A stretch of 64,000 nucleotides of DNA. Origin: Streptomyces sp. B21-083 (GTDB lineage Bacteria; Actinomycetota; Actinomycetes; Streptomycetales; Streptomycetaceae). The notes under the pieces were generated by a model, which made no database searches, had not been told where the DNA came from, and saw only the letters and a program-made list of their open reading frames with translations. Shown piece after piece: positions 8,425-17,700 of the stretch. Location of the stretch: the NCBI RefSeq assembly GCF_036898825.1, contig NZ_JARUND010000001.1:4836001-4900000 (forward strand), in the 5' to 3' direction. The position numbers and the translations under genes were made by a program. The first letter of the stretch is position 1. Each line of letters starts with the position of its first letter.

Positions 8425-8616
8425 TCAGATCGGATTCTCCGGGTCGCTAAGCAGGTGGAAGTCCCAGCCCGCCGCATAGTGCCCTTCATTTTCATGATGG
8501 CCCCCGGCGCAATTACCACTACTGAGGTCGCCGTTCCAGAAGACGACGTAACATACGCGGCAGAATCGCCAGTTTGGCTGGGTGACATTTACGGCGTCAG
8601 GGATGATTACAGCCAT
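8425..8616 (-). CDS. Small Cys/Trp-rich protein, copy 2
   Basis: 63 residues. N-terminus MAVIIPDAVNVTQPNWRFC is nearly that of copy 1, followed by a CxxC (FCRVC), YVVFWNGDLSSGNCAGGHHE and GWDFHLLSDPENPI. Conservation between the two copies of Trp, Cys, Gly and His positions, with divergence elsewhere, argues that both are or were translated. The copies lie head to tail with 123 bp between the upstream stop and the downstream start, and could be co-transcribed. Function unknown. Confidence 0.6.
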   Translation of the reverse strand: MAVIIPDAVNVTQPNWRFCRVCYVVFWNGDLSSGNCAGGHHENEGHYAAGWDFHLLSDPENPI

Positions 8617-8779
8617 TAGTGCGCCGATCCGTGAGAGGAGGGTTTCGCGGAAGTCATTCCCTACAGCGCCCCGGAGAGGGCGTTAAGATCTAGAATTCAC
8701 ACTATCGGCTCAAATTATCACCCATTCATCCTTGTGTAAGACCTCTGAGCGTGTGGTGCCCGGGTGCCGTCCCATGACC

Positions 8780-8931
8780 TCCAGGTCGGCGGAGTGACTT
8801 TGGCCGGGAGCCGCTTTGGCGCGAGTGATCATGGCCCCGTAAGCTTCCGGCGCGTCGGGCAGTCTGTTGACCTGCCCGTTAAAGCACGACGTGGGGGCCA
8901 TGATCTTCGAGGTTCGCGCCAAAGTGGCTGG
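8780..8931. repeat. Dispersed repeat with internal inverted arms (MITE-like), intact copy
   Basis: About 150 bp whose reverse complement matches the two flanks of the ISL3 element (28398-28453 and 29938-30045). Its two arms are imperfect inverted repeats: CTTTGGCGCGA, a variable spacer, then GATCATGGCCCC on one side, and the same reversed on the other. The core encodes nothing convincing, although one frame reads RLPDAPEAYG in both copies. It abuts the left end of the IS5 relic. It is probably a small non-autonomous mobile repeat or part of an older element. Confidence 0.6.
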
Positions 8932-9360
8932 CTAAGACGCCATCTCATTTGGTTCGGTAGGCTGTTGGTCGTGGTCTCGATCGTTGAGCGGCTGGTGCCG
9001 GATGAGTTGTGGGAACTGTTCCAGCGTGTAGTCAGGGCATACCGCCGATCCGCTCACGGCGCGGACGCCGACGGCGAAGGCCGGCCAAACTCCACGCCGA
9101 CAAGGGATACGACTACGACCACCTGCGGCGATAATTACGCGGACGCGGCATCCGGCACCGCATCGCCCGCAAGGGCGTCGAGTCCTCGACCCGCCTGGGC
9201 CGCCACCGCTGGACCATCGAGCGCACGATGTCCTGGCTCGCCGGATGCCGCCGACTGCACCGCCGCTACGAGCGCAAAGCCGAGCATTTCCTGGCCTTCA
9301 CCAGCATCGCCTGCACCCTCATCTGCTACCGCAGACTCACCAAATGAGATGATGTCTTAG
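8932..9360 (+). pseudogene. IS5-family element with internal deletion
   Basis: 429 bp with near-perfect ends: CTAAGACGCCATCTCATTTGG at 8932-8952 and its inverted partner at 9340-9360 (2 mismatches). The left part encodes VERLVPDELWELFQRVV, a typical IS5-group transposase N-terminus. After a deletion near 9063 the right part, in another frame, encodes LHADKGYDYDHLRR, a stop, then RIARKGVESSTRLGRHRW, TIERTMSWLAGCRRLHRRYE and a CTLICYRRLTK end. The catalytic middle is missing, so it cannot transpose itself. Confidence 0.85.
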
Positions 9361-9463
9361 TGGGAAAGATGCGGGCGTCGACGCGGAGCGTAGGGAACCG
9401 ATGACAACGCCGCAGATCGGCGTGCCAAACCCCGCGTCTGCGACATGATCCGCCGGGCAGGCC

Positions 9464-9961
9464 CTAAGCGTCGTAGATGGTACGCAGACGGCTGGCCAGA
9501 GCTTCCTCTGCTGCTGTGAGGTGTTCGTGAGTCTTCATAACGAGATCACCCAGCTCCTCTGGCGTGCCCGGGTCAGCCGTCCCAGCCTCCAACAGGTGCT
9601 GACGGGCGCCCTCGACGAGGGCCCGGATTCCTTTGTCTAGGATGAGCACCTGCAAGCGGGTCAGCTCCTGCGTCTCCCGCCCGAACGCGCCTGGTTCGAG
9701 CACCGGCGATGAGGCATTGACCCTGTGCAGGTGCTCCATAAGCGCAGCACGGTACAAGCGAGACAGGCACTCGCTAGTCTTCACGAGGTGATCGAGTTCG
9801 AAAGCCTCGCGCCGATCCAAGCGTGACTGCTCTCGATCAAGCTCGCGCACCTGCCGTTCACGCTGGAGGGCGGCCTTCTCCCTCTTCCCTTCGCTCAGCT
9901 GGTTCATCCAAGCACCGAGCATGAGCGTGACTACAGGCAGTATGGCTGTGAAGACGTCCAC
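9464..9961 (-). CDS. Membrane-anchored helical protein, unknown
   Basis: 165 residues: an N-terminal hydrophobic helix (FTAILPVVTLMLGAWM, residues ~4-19), then a strongly charged coiled coil (about 25-60; EGKREKAALQRERQVRELDR), then all-helical sequence to the end. The layout, one TM followed by ~140 cytoplasmic helical residues, recurs in the products at 12721-13227 and 32632-33231, all on the minus strand and all in integrative elements. No known domain is recognised. Function unknown. Confidence 0.6.
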   Translation of the reverse strand: MDVFTAILPVVTLMLGAWMNQLSEGKREKAALQRERQVRELDREQSRLDRREAFELDHLVKTSECLSRLYRAALMEHLHRVNASSPVLEPGAFGRETQELTRLQVLILDKGIRALVEGARQHLLEAGTADPGTPEELGDLVMKTHEHLTAAEEALASRLRTIYDA

Positions 9962-10414
9962 GGCGGGAAGCGTACGGCAAGAGCCCCCGAAACCACGGGG
10001 ACCGGCAGCGCGGTTACCTCTAACGTGGTTTTGGACGTAGCCAGCAGTAGTGCGCCGCTGATCTCCATCGTCCCTGCCGGCCGGCCGAGCTCACCGGGTT
10101 GCACGGTTACTTCCCCGCCGTCGGCTGGCCCGCCCTCGATCCCAAGTCGCATGTCCATGGCTGATCAACAGGCGGATCGAGCTACTGGTAACGCGCGAGA
10201 GTCAGGACACACGGGCCTCCGCGTCACGGTGATGCTGCCGCGCTCTCCGGTGCCCTGCGCATCGCGTCCTCGACCGCCTTGTCTAACCTCGGAGCTCTTC
10301 CAGTACTCGGCGATCACCTCGCAGCAACGCACACGCCAACTCGATGACACCCAAATACGCCCTCCCCTTTCCGACGTTTGGCTGCTCCAGGCGAAGTGCG
10401 GAACACACGATAGA
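9962..10414. other. Gene-poor stretch inside the relic element
   Basis: About 450 bp. A minus-strand frame of 75 codons (9931-10158, GIEGGPADGGEVTVQPGELG...) overlaps the start of the helical membrane protein and could be a short gene, but codon use and family support are not enough to call it. Nothing else is seen. Confidence 0.4.
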
Positions 10415-10506
10415 CATCTCGTCAATGTGACGTGAAAACAGTCGAACGTGCGCCTCCCTTCAGATCAGTCTGAGATCCTGGAGTCCGATCGAGAGGGGCC
10501 GAAGGC

Positions 10507-11040
10507 ATGGAGTGGAAGACCCACGGTGAGCGGCAGATCTACACGAACAAGTGGGTGAACCTGTGTCTGGTCGACGTCCAGCAGCCTGACGGGGCCAGGT
10601 GGGAGTACCACGTCGTTCGCCTCCGGCATCTGGCCGTGGCCGCTGTGGTCAACGACCGCCAGGAGGTGCTGATGATGTGGCGGCACCGCTTCATCACCGA
10701 CTCCTGGGCCTGGGAGTTGCCCATGGGCCTGGTCGAGGAGGGCGAGTCGCCTGAGGAGGCGGCGGCCCGCGAGGTTCTGGAGGAGACGGGCTGGCGTCCC
10801 GGTCCCATCAAGCCGCTGATCTACGCGGAGCCGGCCAACGGGATCACCGACTCGCAGCACCACGTCTTCCGTGCGGACGGCGCGACTTACGACGGTCCGC
10901 CCACGGAGAAGAACGAGTCCGACCGCATCGAGTGGATCCCGCTCAGTGAGGTGCGCGGGATGATCGACCGCCGCGAGATCGTGAGCAGCGGGTCCCTCGT
11001 CGGCCTCCTGTACGTGCTCATGGACGAAGCGATCCGCTGA
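10507..11040 (+). CDS. Nudix hydrolase, copy in the relic element
   Basis: 177 residues. A perfect Nudix box spans residues 74-96 (G-x5-E-x7-REVLEETGW), inside a fold with YTNKWVNLCLVDV, VVNDRQEVLMMWRHRF and PANGITDSQHHVFRADGATY. The family hydrolyses nucleoside diphosphates linked to another moiety; the ADP-ribose or NDP-sugar branch is suggested by the overall layout but is not proven. It differs from the AICE copy at 33595-34128 by only two residues. Its 3' end overlaps the end of the convergent regulator pseudogene by 23 bp, the same geometry as in the intact copy. A GAGAGGGG lies 9-16 nt before the ATG in both copies. Confidence 0.9.
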   Translation: MEWKTHGERQIYTNKWVNLCLVDVQQPDGARWEYHVVRLRHLAVAAVVNDRQEVLMMWRHRFITDSWAWELPMGLVEEGESPEEAAAREVLEETGWRPGPIKPLIYAEPANGITDSQHHVFRADGATYDGPPTEKNESDRIEWIPLSEVRGMIDRREIVSSGSLVGLLYVLMDEAIR

Positions 11041-11834
11041 CCGGTGGGAGGAGTTCCCGTAGCCGTGCCTCGAAGGCCAGGGCTACGGGCTCCCGCCTGT
11101 GCGGGGCCAACTGCTCGTAGAACTCCCGGAGATGGCCCGACACCCGCTCGGAGGACACCGCCGATGCGGGCTCCAGCGCTTGCGTGGCGGTGTGGCACGC
11201 CTGGGCAAGCTTCCCTTGGTCCAGTTGCGTACGGGCCAGCCAGAACGTGTGGAACGCCCGGCCGCGTTGGTTGGTGCTGTTCTCCCGCCGCAGGGCATCC
11301 GCGATCAAGGGCTCAGCGGTCGCTGCCTCCCCGAGTCGGCCGTGAGCAATGCCGGTGTCGACTATGAGCTTCAGCTCGTCGAAGTAGGTCACCCATGACG
11401 GGTCGGGATCGTTCGTTCGCCTGGATCTGCTCGAAGTGGCGGTGCGCTTCCCCGATGGCCCGGTGAGTGGAGTCCCGGTTGCCGAGGGTGGCGTGGGCGA
11501 AGGCTTCTCGCATGGACAGCATCGACATGACTCGCGGCGTGGTGCCGAGAGCTGGGCGGGCCTGGTCCTGAGCGGCGGTCACGAGTGCCAGGGAGTCCCC
11601 GGGCTTGTCCTGGTACGTGGCCTGCAAGCTCATGCAGGCCAGGACGTTGGCCATGAACTGGCGGTCGTCGATTTCCTTGGTTGCAGGGTTTCGGTGAAGT
11701 ACGCGCGGGCCTGGTTGTACTGGCGGGCGTCGAAGTAGGTCCAGCCGGTGAGTCGCGCCAACTCGGCCGCGATTCCGTACAGGCCGTTCTGGACGGACGG
11801 CGGTCGGCTCTCCTTCAACAGTCCCACCACATGC
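11018..11834 (-). pseudogene. Broken HTH-TPR regulator (C-terminal part)
   Basis: Homologous to the C-terminal ~60% of the intact regulator at 34106-35446. Two lesions are visible against that copy: a GTTC duplication near 11410-11418 and a CCAG deletion near 11678; each shifts the frame. At 11834 homology stops and integrase sequence begins, so the DNA-binding N-terminus is gone. The partner Nudix gene is intact, so here the pair has lost its regulator. Confidence 0.85.
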
Positions 11835-12682
11835 ACAAGCGGCGCTGCTGCGCCATCGGTAAGTGCTGCAAGAAGCTCCCGTCGGATCGGACCGTCCGCT
11901 TCCTGCTCGTGATCCTGCGCGCCGCTATCCAGCACGCCGTACGTGAGGACGAACTGCCTCGCAACGTGGCCCGGAACGTGGAGCTGAGCATGGGAACGAA
12001 GCGCGAGATCGAACCGCTCACGGCCAAGGAAGGGCGTCAGCTCCTGGCGGCGGCGCGGCAAAACCGGCTGTGGGCCGCGTACGAGCTGGCGGTCCGCATA
12101 GGCCTGCGGCGCGGTGAACTGCTGGGCCTGCGCTGGTCGGACCTGGATCTCTACGTAGGAGTGCTCACCGTCCGGCAGGCGCTCCAACGGGTCGGCGGCG
12201 AGCTGCTGTTCGTCGCACCGAAGACCCAGCGCTCGGCCCGCCGCGTGGCCCTGCCTGCCGAGTGTGTGACGGCGCTTCGTGCTCAGCGAGCCCAGCAGAT
12301 CGCCGACAAGAAGGCAGCGGGGGACAACTGGAAGGGGACTGAACACGGTCTCGTCTTCACCACGAGGAACGGGACCCCGATCGAGCCGCGCAATATGAAC
12401 CGCTCTTTCGAAGCGCTGAGCGTCCGCGCCGGCGTCCGCAGGGTCCGCCTTCACGACCTGCGCCATACCTGCGCGTCGCTCCTCCATGAACAGGGCGCCG
12501 ACGCCCGCATGATCATGGAAGTCCTCGGCCACAGTTCGATCCGCGTGACCATGGACATCTACACCTTCGTACGGCTCGACTCGCAGCGCTCGGCGTTCGA
12601 CCGCGTAGGGGATGCCTTGAGGGGTGACGGCAGCGGCCCTGACGATGACGACGGCGCGGGAGATGACCCGGTAGCCGTCTGA
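11835..12682 (+). pseudogene. Tyrosine integrase, N-terminally truncated
   Basis: The catalytic domain is complete: Arg in IGLRRGELLGLRWSDL, HDLRHTCASLLHEQGAD with the HxxR, the second His in MEVLGHSS, and the Tyr in MDIYTFVRL. Part of the core-binding domain remains (RRCCAIGKCCKKLPSDRTV, LRAAIQHAVREDELPRNVA). The arm-binding and first core-binding residues are missing because the left end is joined to the regulator pseudogene at 11834/11835. The frame stays open back to 11681 through that foreign DNA, so a chimeric protein could be made, but no proper start is seen. This integrase probably catalysed insertion into tRNA-Arg. Confidence 0.85.
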
Positions 12683-12720
12683 TCCGCCTGCTCTTCCCCA
12701 GAGTCTGTCCGGCAGACAAG

Positions 12721-13227
12721 TCAGGAGAGACCTCCGGCTTCTCGCAGGTGATCGGTGATCTCATCCCGTGTCCGCATCAACCGCCGGGCAGGCTCCACCA
12801 GGGCCGAGCCATCTCCAGAGCGCGCAACCTCAACAAGCAGCCCGTAGAGAGGGGCGATCTGATCTTCCAACGACTTGACCAGGCCGAAGGCGCTACGCGG
12901 CCCCACGAGGCGGACCATAGTGCCCTGTCGTCGCACTTGGGCTATGTGGCCGTCTATCGCCGCAACAACCTGTTGCACCTCGACGCTTTGGCCCGCGCCG
13001 AACTGTTCAGCCGTCTGCCGGAGAGTTCGCGCGATGTCCGTTACCGCTTGCAGAAGATCGGCATACGCCTGGAGCGACCGGGCCTCTTGATCGGTATGCC
13101 GAGTCCGCTGCCACTTGCTGCGCTCCATGTACATGTTGCCTGCGAGGGTCAGCGCGACTCCAGCAAGCGCGGAGGCTACCGGGACTACTTGAGTTGCTAG
13201 ATCAGCCACGGCCAAGGAGTCTGCCAC
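12721..13227 (-). CDS. Membrane-anchored helical protein, unknown
   Basis: 168 residues. An N-terminal hydrophobic segment (about 10-32; VVPVASALAGVALTLAGNMYM) is followed by a basic patch (ERSKWQRTRH) and a helical cytoplasmic part with many Leu/Arg/Gln. It is similar in layout, though not obviously in sequence, to the products at 9464-9961 and 32632-33231. It lies between the integrase relic and the att site, a usual cargo position. Function unknown. Confidence 0.6.
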   Translation of the reverse strand: MADSLAVADLATQVVPVASALAGVALTLAGNMYMERSKWQRTRHTDQEARSLQAYADLLQAVTDIARTLRQTAEQFGAGQSVEVQQVVAAIDGHIAQVRRQGTMVRLVGPRSAFGLVKSLEDQIAPLYGLLVEVARSGDGSALVEPARRLMRTRDEITDHLREAGGLS

Positions 13228-13332
13228 TCCTGGGTACTAGGTTGCAGGTACCGGCCAGCCGATCTCATTCGGGGCGCCCCATCAGACGGCGTTCAGGCGG
13301 CTGCCGTGAAACACTGCCGTCAAGGCAAAAGT

Positions 13333-13416
13333 CAGAGGCCCCGTGGATTCCTCCACGGGGCCTCTGGCCTGCTGTGCACTCGGCAGGATTCGAACCTGCA
13401 ACCTTCTGATCCGTAG
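13333..13416. repeat. attachment site at intact tRNA-Arg end
   Basis: Second copy of the 84-bp direct repeat (identical to 7660-7743). It covers the terminator hairpin and the 3' 42 nt of tRNA-Arg(ACG), ending on the 5' side of the anticodon. Crossover therefore took place within or 3' of the anticodon stem, and the element supplied the 3' half that now completes the tRNA. Confidence 0.9.
13334..13365 (-). terminator. Terminator of tRNA-Arg(ACG)
   Basis: 13-bp perfect stem (AGAGGCCCCGTGG paired with CCACGGGGCCTCT) with a 6-nt loop, 10 bp after the tRNA 3' end on the minus strand. The same hairpin is carried in the distal att copy. Confidence 0.8.
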
Positions 13417-13447
13417 TCAGATGCTCTATCCGTTAAGCTACGAGTGC
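13375..13447 (-). tRNA. tRNA-Arg(ACG)
   Basis: 73 nt. The 7-bp acceptor stem pairs GCACTCG with CGAGTGC, the anticodon loop CTACGGA gives anticodon ACG, and the T loop has GGTTCGAATCC. CCA is not encoded. It serves CGU/CGC/CGA Arg codons. The gene is the integration target of the relic element on its 3' side. Confidence 0.95.
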
Positions 13448-13578
13448 CTGTGTTTTCTGTTGTTTTTGCTCTTCCTTCCGGGGTTTTCGACCCGGTTGGC
13501 GTTGCGGGAACAACATTACATGACTGGCGGCGTCAGGTGAAATCCGTTAGCCGCACCCCGCCTGACCTGCGAAAACGA

Positions 13579-13612
13579 CCGAAGCCCCGGTCGGTGAGGA
13601 CCAGGGCTTCGG
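13579..13612 (-). terminator. Terminator of tRNA-Ser(GCT)
   Basis: 9-bp stem CCGAAGCCC / GGGCTTCGG with a 16-nt loop just downstream of the tRNA on the minus strand. There is no strong U tract, which is common in Streptomyces. Confidence 0.6.
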
Positions 13613-13620
13613 ATCAGGTG

Positions 13621-13711
13621 CGGAGGCGGAGGGATTTGAACCCTCGATGGGATGTAAGTCCCAAACCGCATTAGCAGTGCGGCGCCATAGACCGGACTAG
13701 GCGACGCCTCC
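13621..13711 (-). tRNA. tRNA-Ser(GCT)
   Basis: 91 nt class II tRNA. Acceptor GGAGGCG pairs with CGCCTCC, the anticodon loop CTGCTAA gives GCT, and there is a long variable arm (GGGACTTACATCCC region). It reads AGC/AGU Ser codons. No CCA is encoded. Confidence 0.95.
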
Positions 13712-13883
13712 AGCACAACCTCCCGCGCGAGCGCGAGTGGTGCGTGCAGATGATGACACAGACGAGCGCGGTGTCACCAATCGCCTCCCACGGTACTAGG
13801 CAGGTGGGGCGCAGGGCAAAGCCGTTGTGCGGTCGTCGGCCCGGCTCGCGCATCGTCCTTCGGGGTCAGGCGTTAGTCAGGTC

Positions 13884-14510
13884 ATGTTCAAGGTCATCCC
13901 GCACGCCCCTCGCGCCCACGCCACCCGCACCTACGCCCCTCACTCTCACGCCCCTCAATCTCACGTCCCTCCTCCTCCCGGCACCCCCACCGCTCCCACT
14001 CCCACCGTCGCCCCCACCCGCCCCCGCACCGGCGCTCTCCGCCGCCTCGTCTTCGCCGCCACCGCCGGCGTCTCCCTCGCCGCCGCTTCCTTCTCCGCCG
14101 CGTCCACGGCCGCGTACGCCGACGCGGGCCCCCAGACGCGCCCCCTCTCACCCTTCACGCCCCTCCTCGCTCCCCTGGGACGCGCCTCCGACCACCTCAC
14201 CGTCACCGTTCGCGGCACCGGTGGGCGTGCGGACGGACGGTTCGAGTTGGCCTGTCATCCCGGGGACGGGAGTCATCCCGACGTCGAGGAAGCCTGCGGG
14301 TCGCTCGACCGGGGTGCCCGGTGGGGGAAGGATCCTTTCGCCCCCGTACCCCCCGACAGCGTCTGCACGATGATGTACGGGGGTCCGGCGACCGCTCATG
14401 TGACCGGAACGTGGGCCGGGCGTCCTGTCGATGCCACGTTCGACCGCAGCAACGGGTGCCAGATGGCCCGCTGGGACCGGCTCGTACCGCTGCTGCCCGA
14501 TCTTCGGTGA
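13884..14510 (+). CDS. Subtilisin-inhibitor (SSI) family secreted protease inhibitor
   Basis: 208 residues from ATG 13884; other in-frame starts upstream (13827) are possible and no clear ribosome site decides. The first ~50 residues are Pro/His/Thr-rich, and then RRLVFAATAGVSLAAASFSA..AYA looks like a signal peptide with an unusually long n-region. The mature part has the SSI pattern: LTVTVRGTGG, the first disulfide pair (ELACHPGDGSHPDVEEACGSL), the reactive-site loop CTMMYGG (P1 Met after Cys-Thr) and the second Cys in NGCQMARWD. By family it inhibits secreted serine proteases in tight 1:1 complexes and is made in quantity during differentiation. Confidence 0.85.
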   Translation: MFKVIPHAPRAHATRTYAPHSHAPQSHVPPPPGTPTAPTPTVAPTRPRTGALRRLVFAATAGVSLAAASFSAASTAAYADAGPQTRPLSPFTPLLAPLGRASDHLTVTVRGTGGRADGRFELACHPGDGSHPDVEEACGSLDRGARWGKDPFAPVPPDSVCTMMYGGPATAHVTGTWAGRPVDATFDRSNGCQMARWDRLVPLLPDLR

Positions 14511-14768
14511 ACCGCCCGACCAGGACCCCGACCAGCGGAACAAGGCCTCCACGGGCCCTCACACCACAGTCACCGCACCCCCGTAGCGCATAAGCGGTGT
14601 GAAAGGTGCCGTCACAGGGTCTCTGTCACTTCGTCGTGCGACCTCCCTCTCATCCGGCGTCGCGAGCGCAACCACTGCCCTTAGACTCCCTCGCGTGACA
14701 CGTTGCGGGCCGGTAGGCAAGATGGCGTCCGCGGTAGGCAAGGTGCGGTAACAGGGAGGAAGCGTCTC

Positions 14769-17700
14769 GTGAGCAGCAGGCCATCCCGAGGCGCTGCTCG
14801 CCTCGCAGCCATACTCGACGCGCTGCCCGATGCGTTGGTGCTGGTCAACGCCAATGGGACCGTCGTCAACGCCAACACGATCGCCCTCGCGGCGTTCGAG
14901 ACGCCGGGCACCGCCCTCGTTGGGCGCGGGCTGCTCGATCTGCTGCCGCAGTTCGACTCGCGGCTGATCCCCGGCACCATGCGGCGGCCCGATTCCATGG
15001 ACCCGCACGGGCAGACCAAGCCGACCCGGATGATCGCCCGGCGGACGGACGGGACCGAGTTTCCCGTCGAGGTCACCAGTGCGAATCTGGAGAACGGCCA
15101 GCAGGCGTACGACAGCTACGGCTACACCAATGACGAGCTGCTCATGCTCGTCGTACGCGATCTGTCCGGCACCGTCGACACCGAGGCCGAACTCGCGCGT
15201 TCGCAACGTCAGACCGAGATGATCCTGCGTGCCGCGGCGGAGGGTGTCGTCGGGACGGACACCGAGGGGCGGGTCGTTCTCGTCAATCCGGCCGCCGCTC
15301 AGATACTCGGTTACCGGGCCAGCGATCTCGGCGGGCGCGAGCTCCACACCCTCGTCCTGCACTCGCGCGCCGACGGCGAGCCGTTCCCGTACGGCGAGTC
15401 GCCGCTCGCCGACACCCTGCGGTCCGGGCGCAAGCACCGGGTGCGCGGGCAGGTGCTGTGGTCCAAGAGCGGGGACAAGGTCTCCGTCGATCTGACGACC
15501 GCGCCCGTCCGGGACGGCGACCAGCTCGTCGGCGCCGTGATGACCTTCACCGACCGGCGTCCGTACGACTCCCTCGCGGAGGAGAAGGACGCCGCCGACA
15601 AGCTGCACGAGGAGGAGCTGGAGCGGGTCGCCGAGGAGCACGCCTCCGAGCTGACCGCTCTGCGCCAGCAGCACGTCGCCGAGATCGAGCAGCTGCGCGA
15701 GGAGCACGAGGAGGAACTCGCGGCCGGCGAGGACCGGTACGCGGCGCTCGCGGAGCGCGAGAAGGACCGGTACGAGGCCCTGGCCGGCCGGCAGGAGCAG
15801 CTGCTCGTCCTGCTCGGGCGTTCACTGCGCGGGCCGCTCGACGAGCTGCGCCGCGAACTGGCCACCCTCGCCGCCGACGACGCAGGGCAGCTGTGGCCCG
15901 AGGCCAACCAGGTGCTGCACCATCTGTCAGCCGGTTACTCGCGCATCACCACATTGGTCGACAACGTCCTCGCCTACCAGCGGCTGGACACGGGCGTCGA
16001 TTCCGTCACCCGTACGAAGGTGATGCTCGACGCGGTCGTCGCCGCCGGGGTCGACGGGGCCGTCGAGCTGATCGGGCCCGGACGCGTCCAGTTCGCCGTG
16101 CACGCGCCGCCCATCGAGGCCGAGGTCGACCCGCAGCGCCTCGCCACCGCGCTCGCGCACCTCGTCGCGGACGTCGCCGGTGTCGACGCGACCGGCAACT
16201 CGCCGTCCTCGGCGGGCGGTTATCTGGACAACACGGTGGTCGTGGCCGCCGCGCAGCGCGGTGAGGTCGTACGGATCGAGGTGCGCGGGCCGTACACCGG
16301 GGGAGACCCGGTGCACGAGCCGATCGTGCGCGGGATCGTGCGCGCCCACGGTGGAGTGCTCCAGACGCACGAGGTGCCGGGCATGAGCGGCAGCGCGTAC
16401 GTCCTTGAGGTGCCCATCGGGGGCGGGGCGGGCGCGGTCGTCGCCGAGGCCGAGGGCGTACGGACGGGCGTCGGTGCCGAACTCGCCCTGCCCGGGCAGG
16501 AACCGGCCGGCGGCGACAGCAACGGCGACGATGGTGGTGGTGTCAGCGGGCGGCGCCGGGCCCGGCGGTCCTCCGTGGACGCCTTCCTGGAGGCCGATCT
16601 CCCGGAGGGCGCCGCCGAGGCCGAGGCCGACGCGGAGTCCGGTGACTCCGGCGACGAGGTGGTCGCGCCCACCGGGCGGCGGCGCAGGCGTGCGGCCGAG
16701 GAGGCCGCCGTGGCCGCGGCTCCCTCGCCGCAGCCCAACTCACAGGCACCGGCGCAGGCACAGCCCCAGGTGCAGCCCTCGGGCGACGGGGACAGCGGTA
16801 CGGGACGTCGGCGTGGTCGGCCCAGCCCCGTCGACGCGGGCGATGCGAACGGTGGAGGTGTCTCCACCGGCGCCGTCGTCATGGCGGGCGAGCACGGCGC
16901 GGGCACCGCTGCCGTGGGCTCCGGCCTGGGCGGGACGGTGCCGCCCCAGGGCGTGCCCGGCGCTCCGGCGCGGCGCGGCGGAGGCGAGCAGCACGCGTTG
17001 CCGCCCGCGCTGCCGGCGGCTCCTTCCGGGGCCACCGGTGCGGAGGGCGCCGCCGACGAGGGCGCGGACGGGCAGCCGACCGGGCGCCGGCGCCGGGCCC
17101 TGGCGGCGGCGGCCGAGCGCGGTGTCGCGCAGGAGGCGGGCCCCCGTCCGGTGTTCGCGCTGCCTCCGGCCGAGGCCGACCGGACGGACGAGGGCGCCCC
17201 CGTGGCGCCTGGCGGACCCGCCGGGCCGGTCGGCGACCGGTTCGACGACGGTGGCCGTCATGACGGGCTCACGCACGATCCCGACGACGACCACACCCCG
17301 CCCCAGCCTCACCCCACCTCCGCTCCGACCGGTCGCCGCCGCGCGCGCCAGGCGCCGGAGCAACCGGGCGCCGTGCCTCCGGGCGGGATTCCCGTACAGG
17401 CGGCTCCGGTACAGGCGGCTCCGGTACAGGCGGCTCCGGTACAGGCGGCTCCGGTTCAGGCCGCTGCCGTTCCGCAGGGCGGCGTACCGGCGCAGGTCCA
17501 AGGTCAGGCGATGCCTGGACAGGCCATGCCCGGGCAGGCGGTTCCGGCGGCGCAGGCCGCCCACGTCGCCCAGGCGGTGCCCGGACAGGCGGTTCCCGCG
17601 CAGGGGCTTGCCGCGCAGCCGGCGCTCGGACAGCCGGTCCCGCAGGCCGTCCCCGGTCAGGCGCATCCCGGTCAGCCGCTCCCCGGTCAGGCCGTCCCGG

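Larger units (their letters stand above)
7744..13332. mobile_element. Decayed integrative element at tRNA-Arg(ACG)
   Basis: A 5.6-kb insert bounded by the 84-bp att repeats. It has an N-truncated tyrosine integrase near the intact tRNA end and a Nudix gene. It also carries a broken HTH-TPR regulator, two tandem small Cys/Trp proteins, two membrane-anchored helical proteins and an IS5 relic. No replication, transfer or excisionase gene remains, so it is a relic that has lost its conjugation core. The Nudix/regulator part is near-identical to the AICE at 33.5-34.9 kb, pointing to a related ancestor. Confidence 0.8.

Noticed and set aside
8104..8616. Toxin-antitoxin pair
   Set aside because: The two small proteins are paralogues of each other, not a toxin with a DNA-binding antitoxin.
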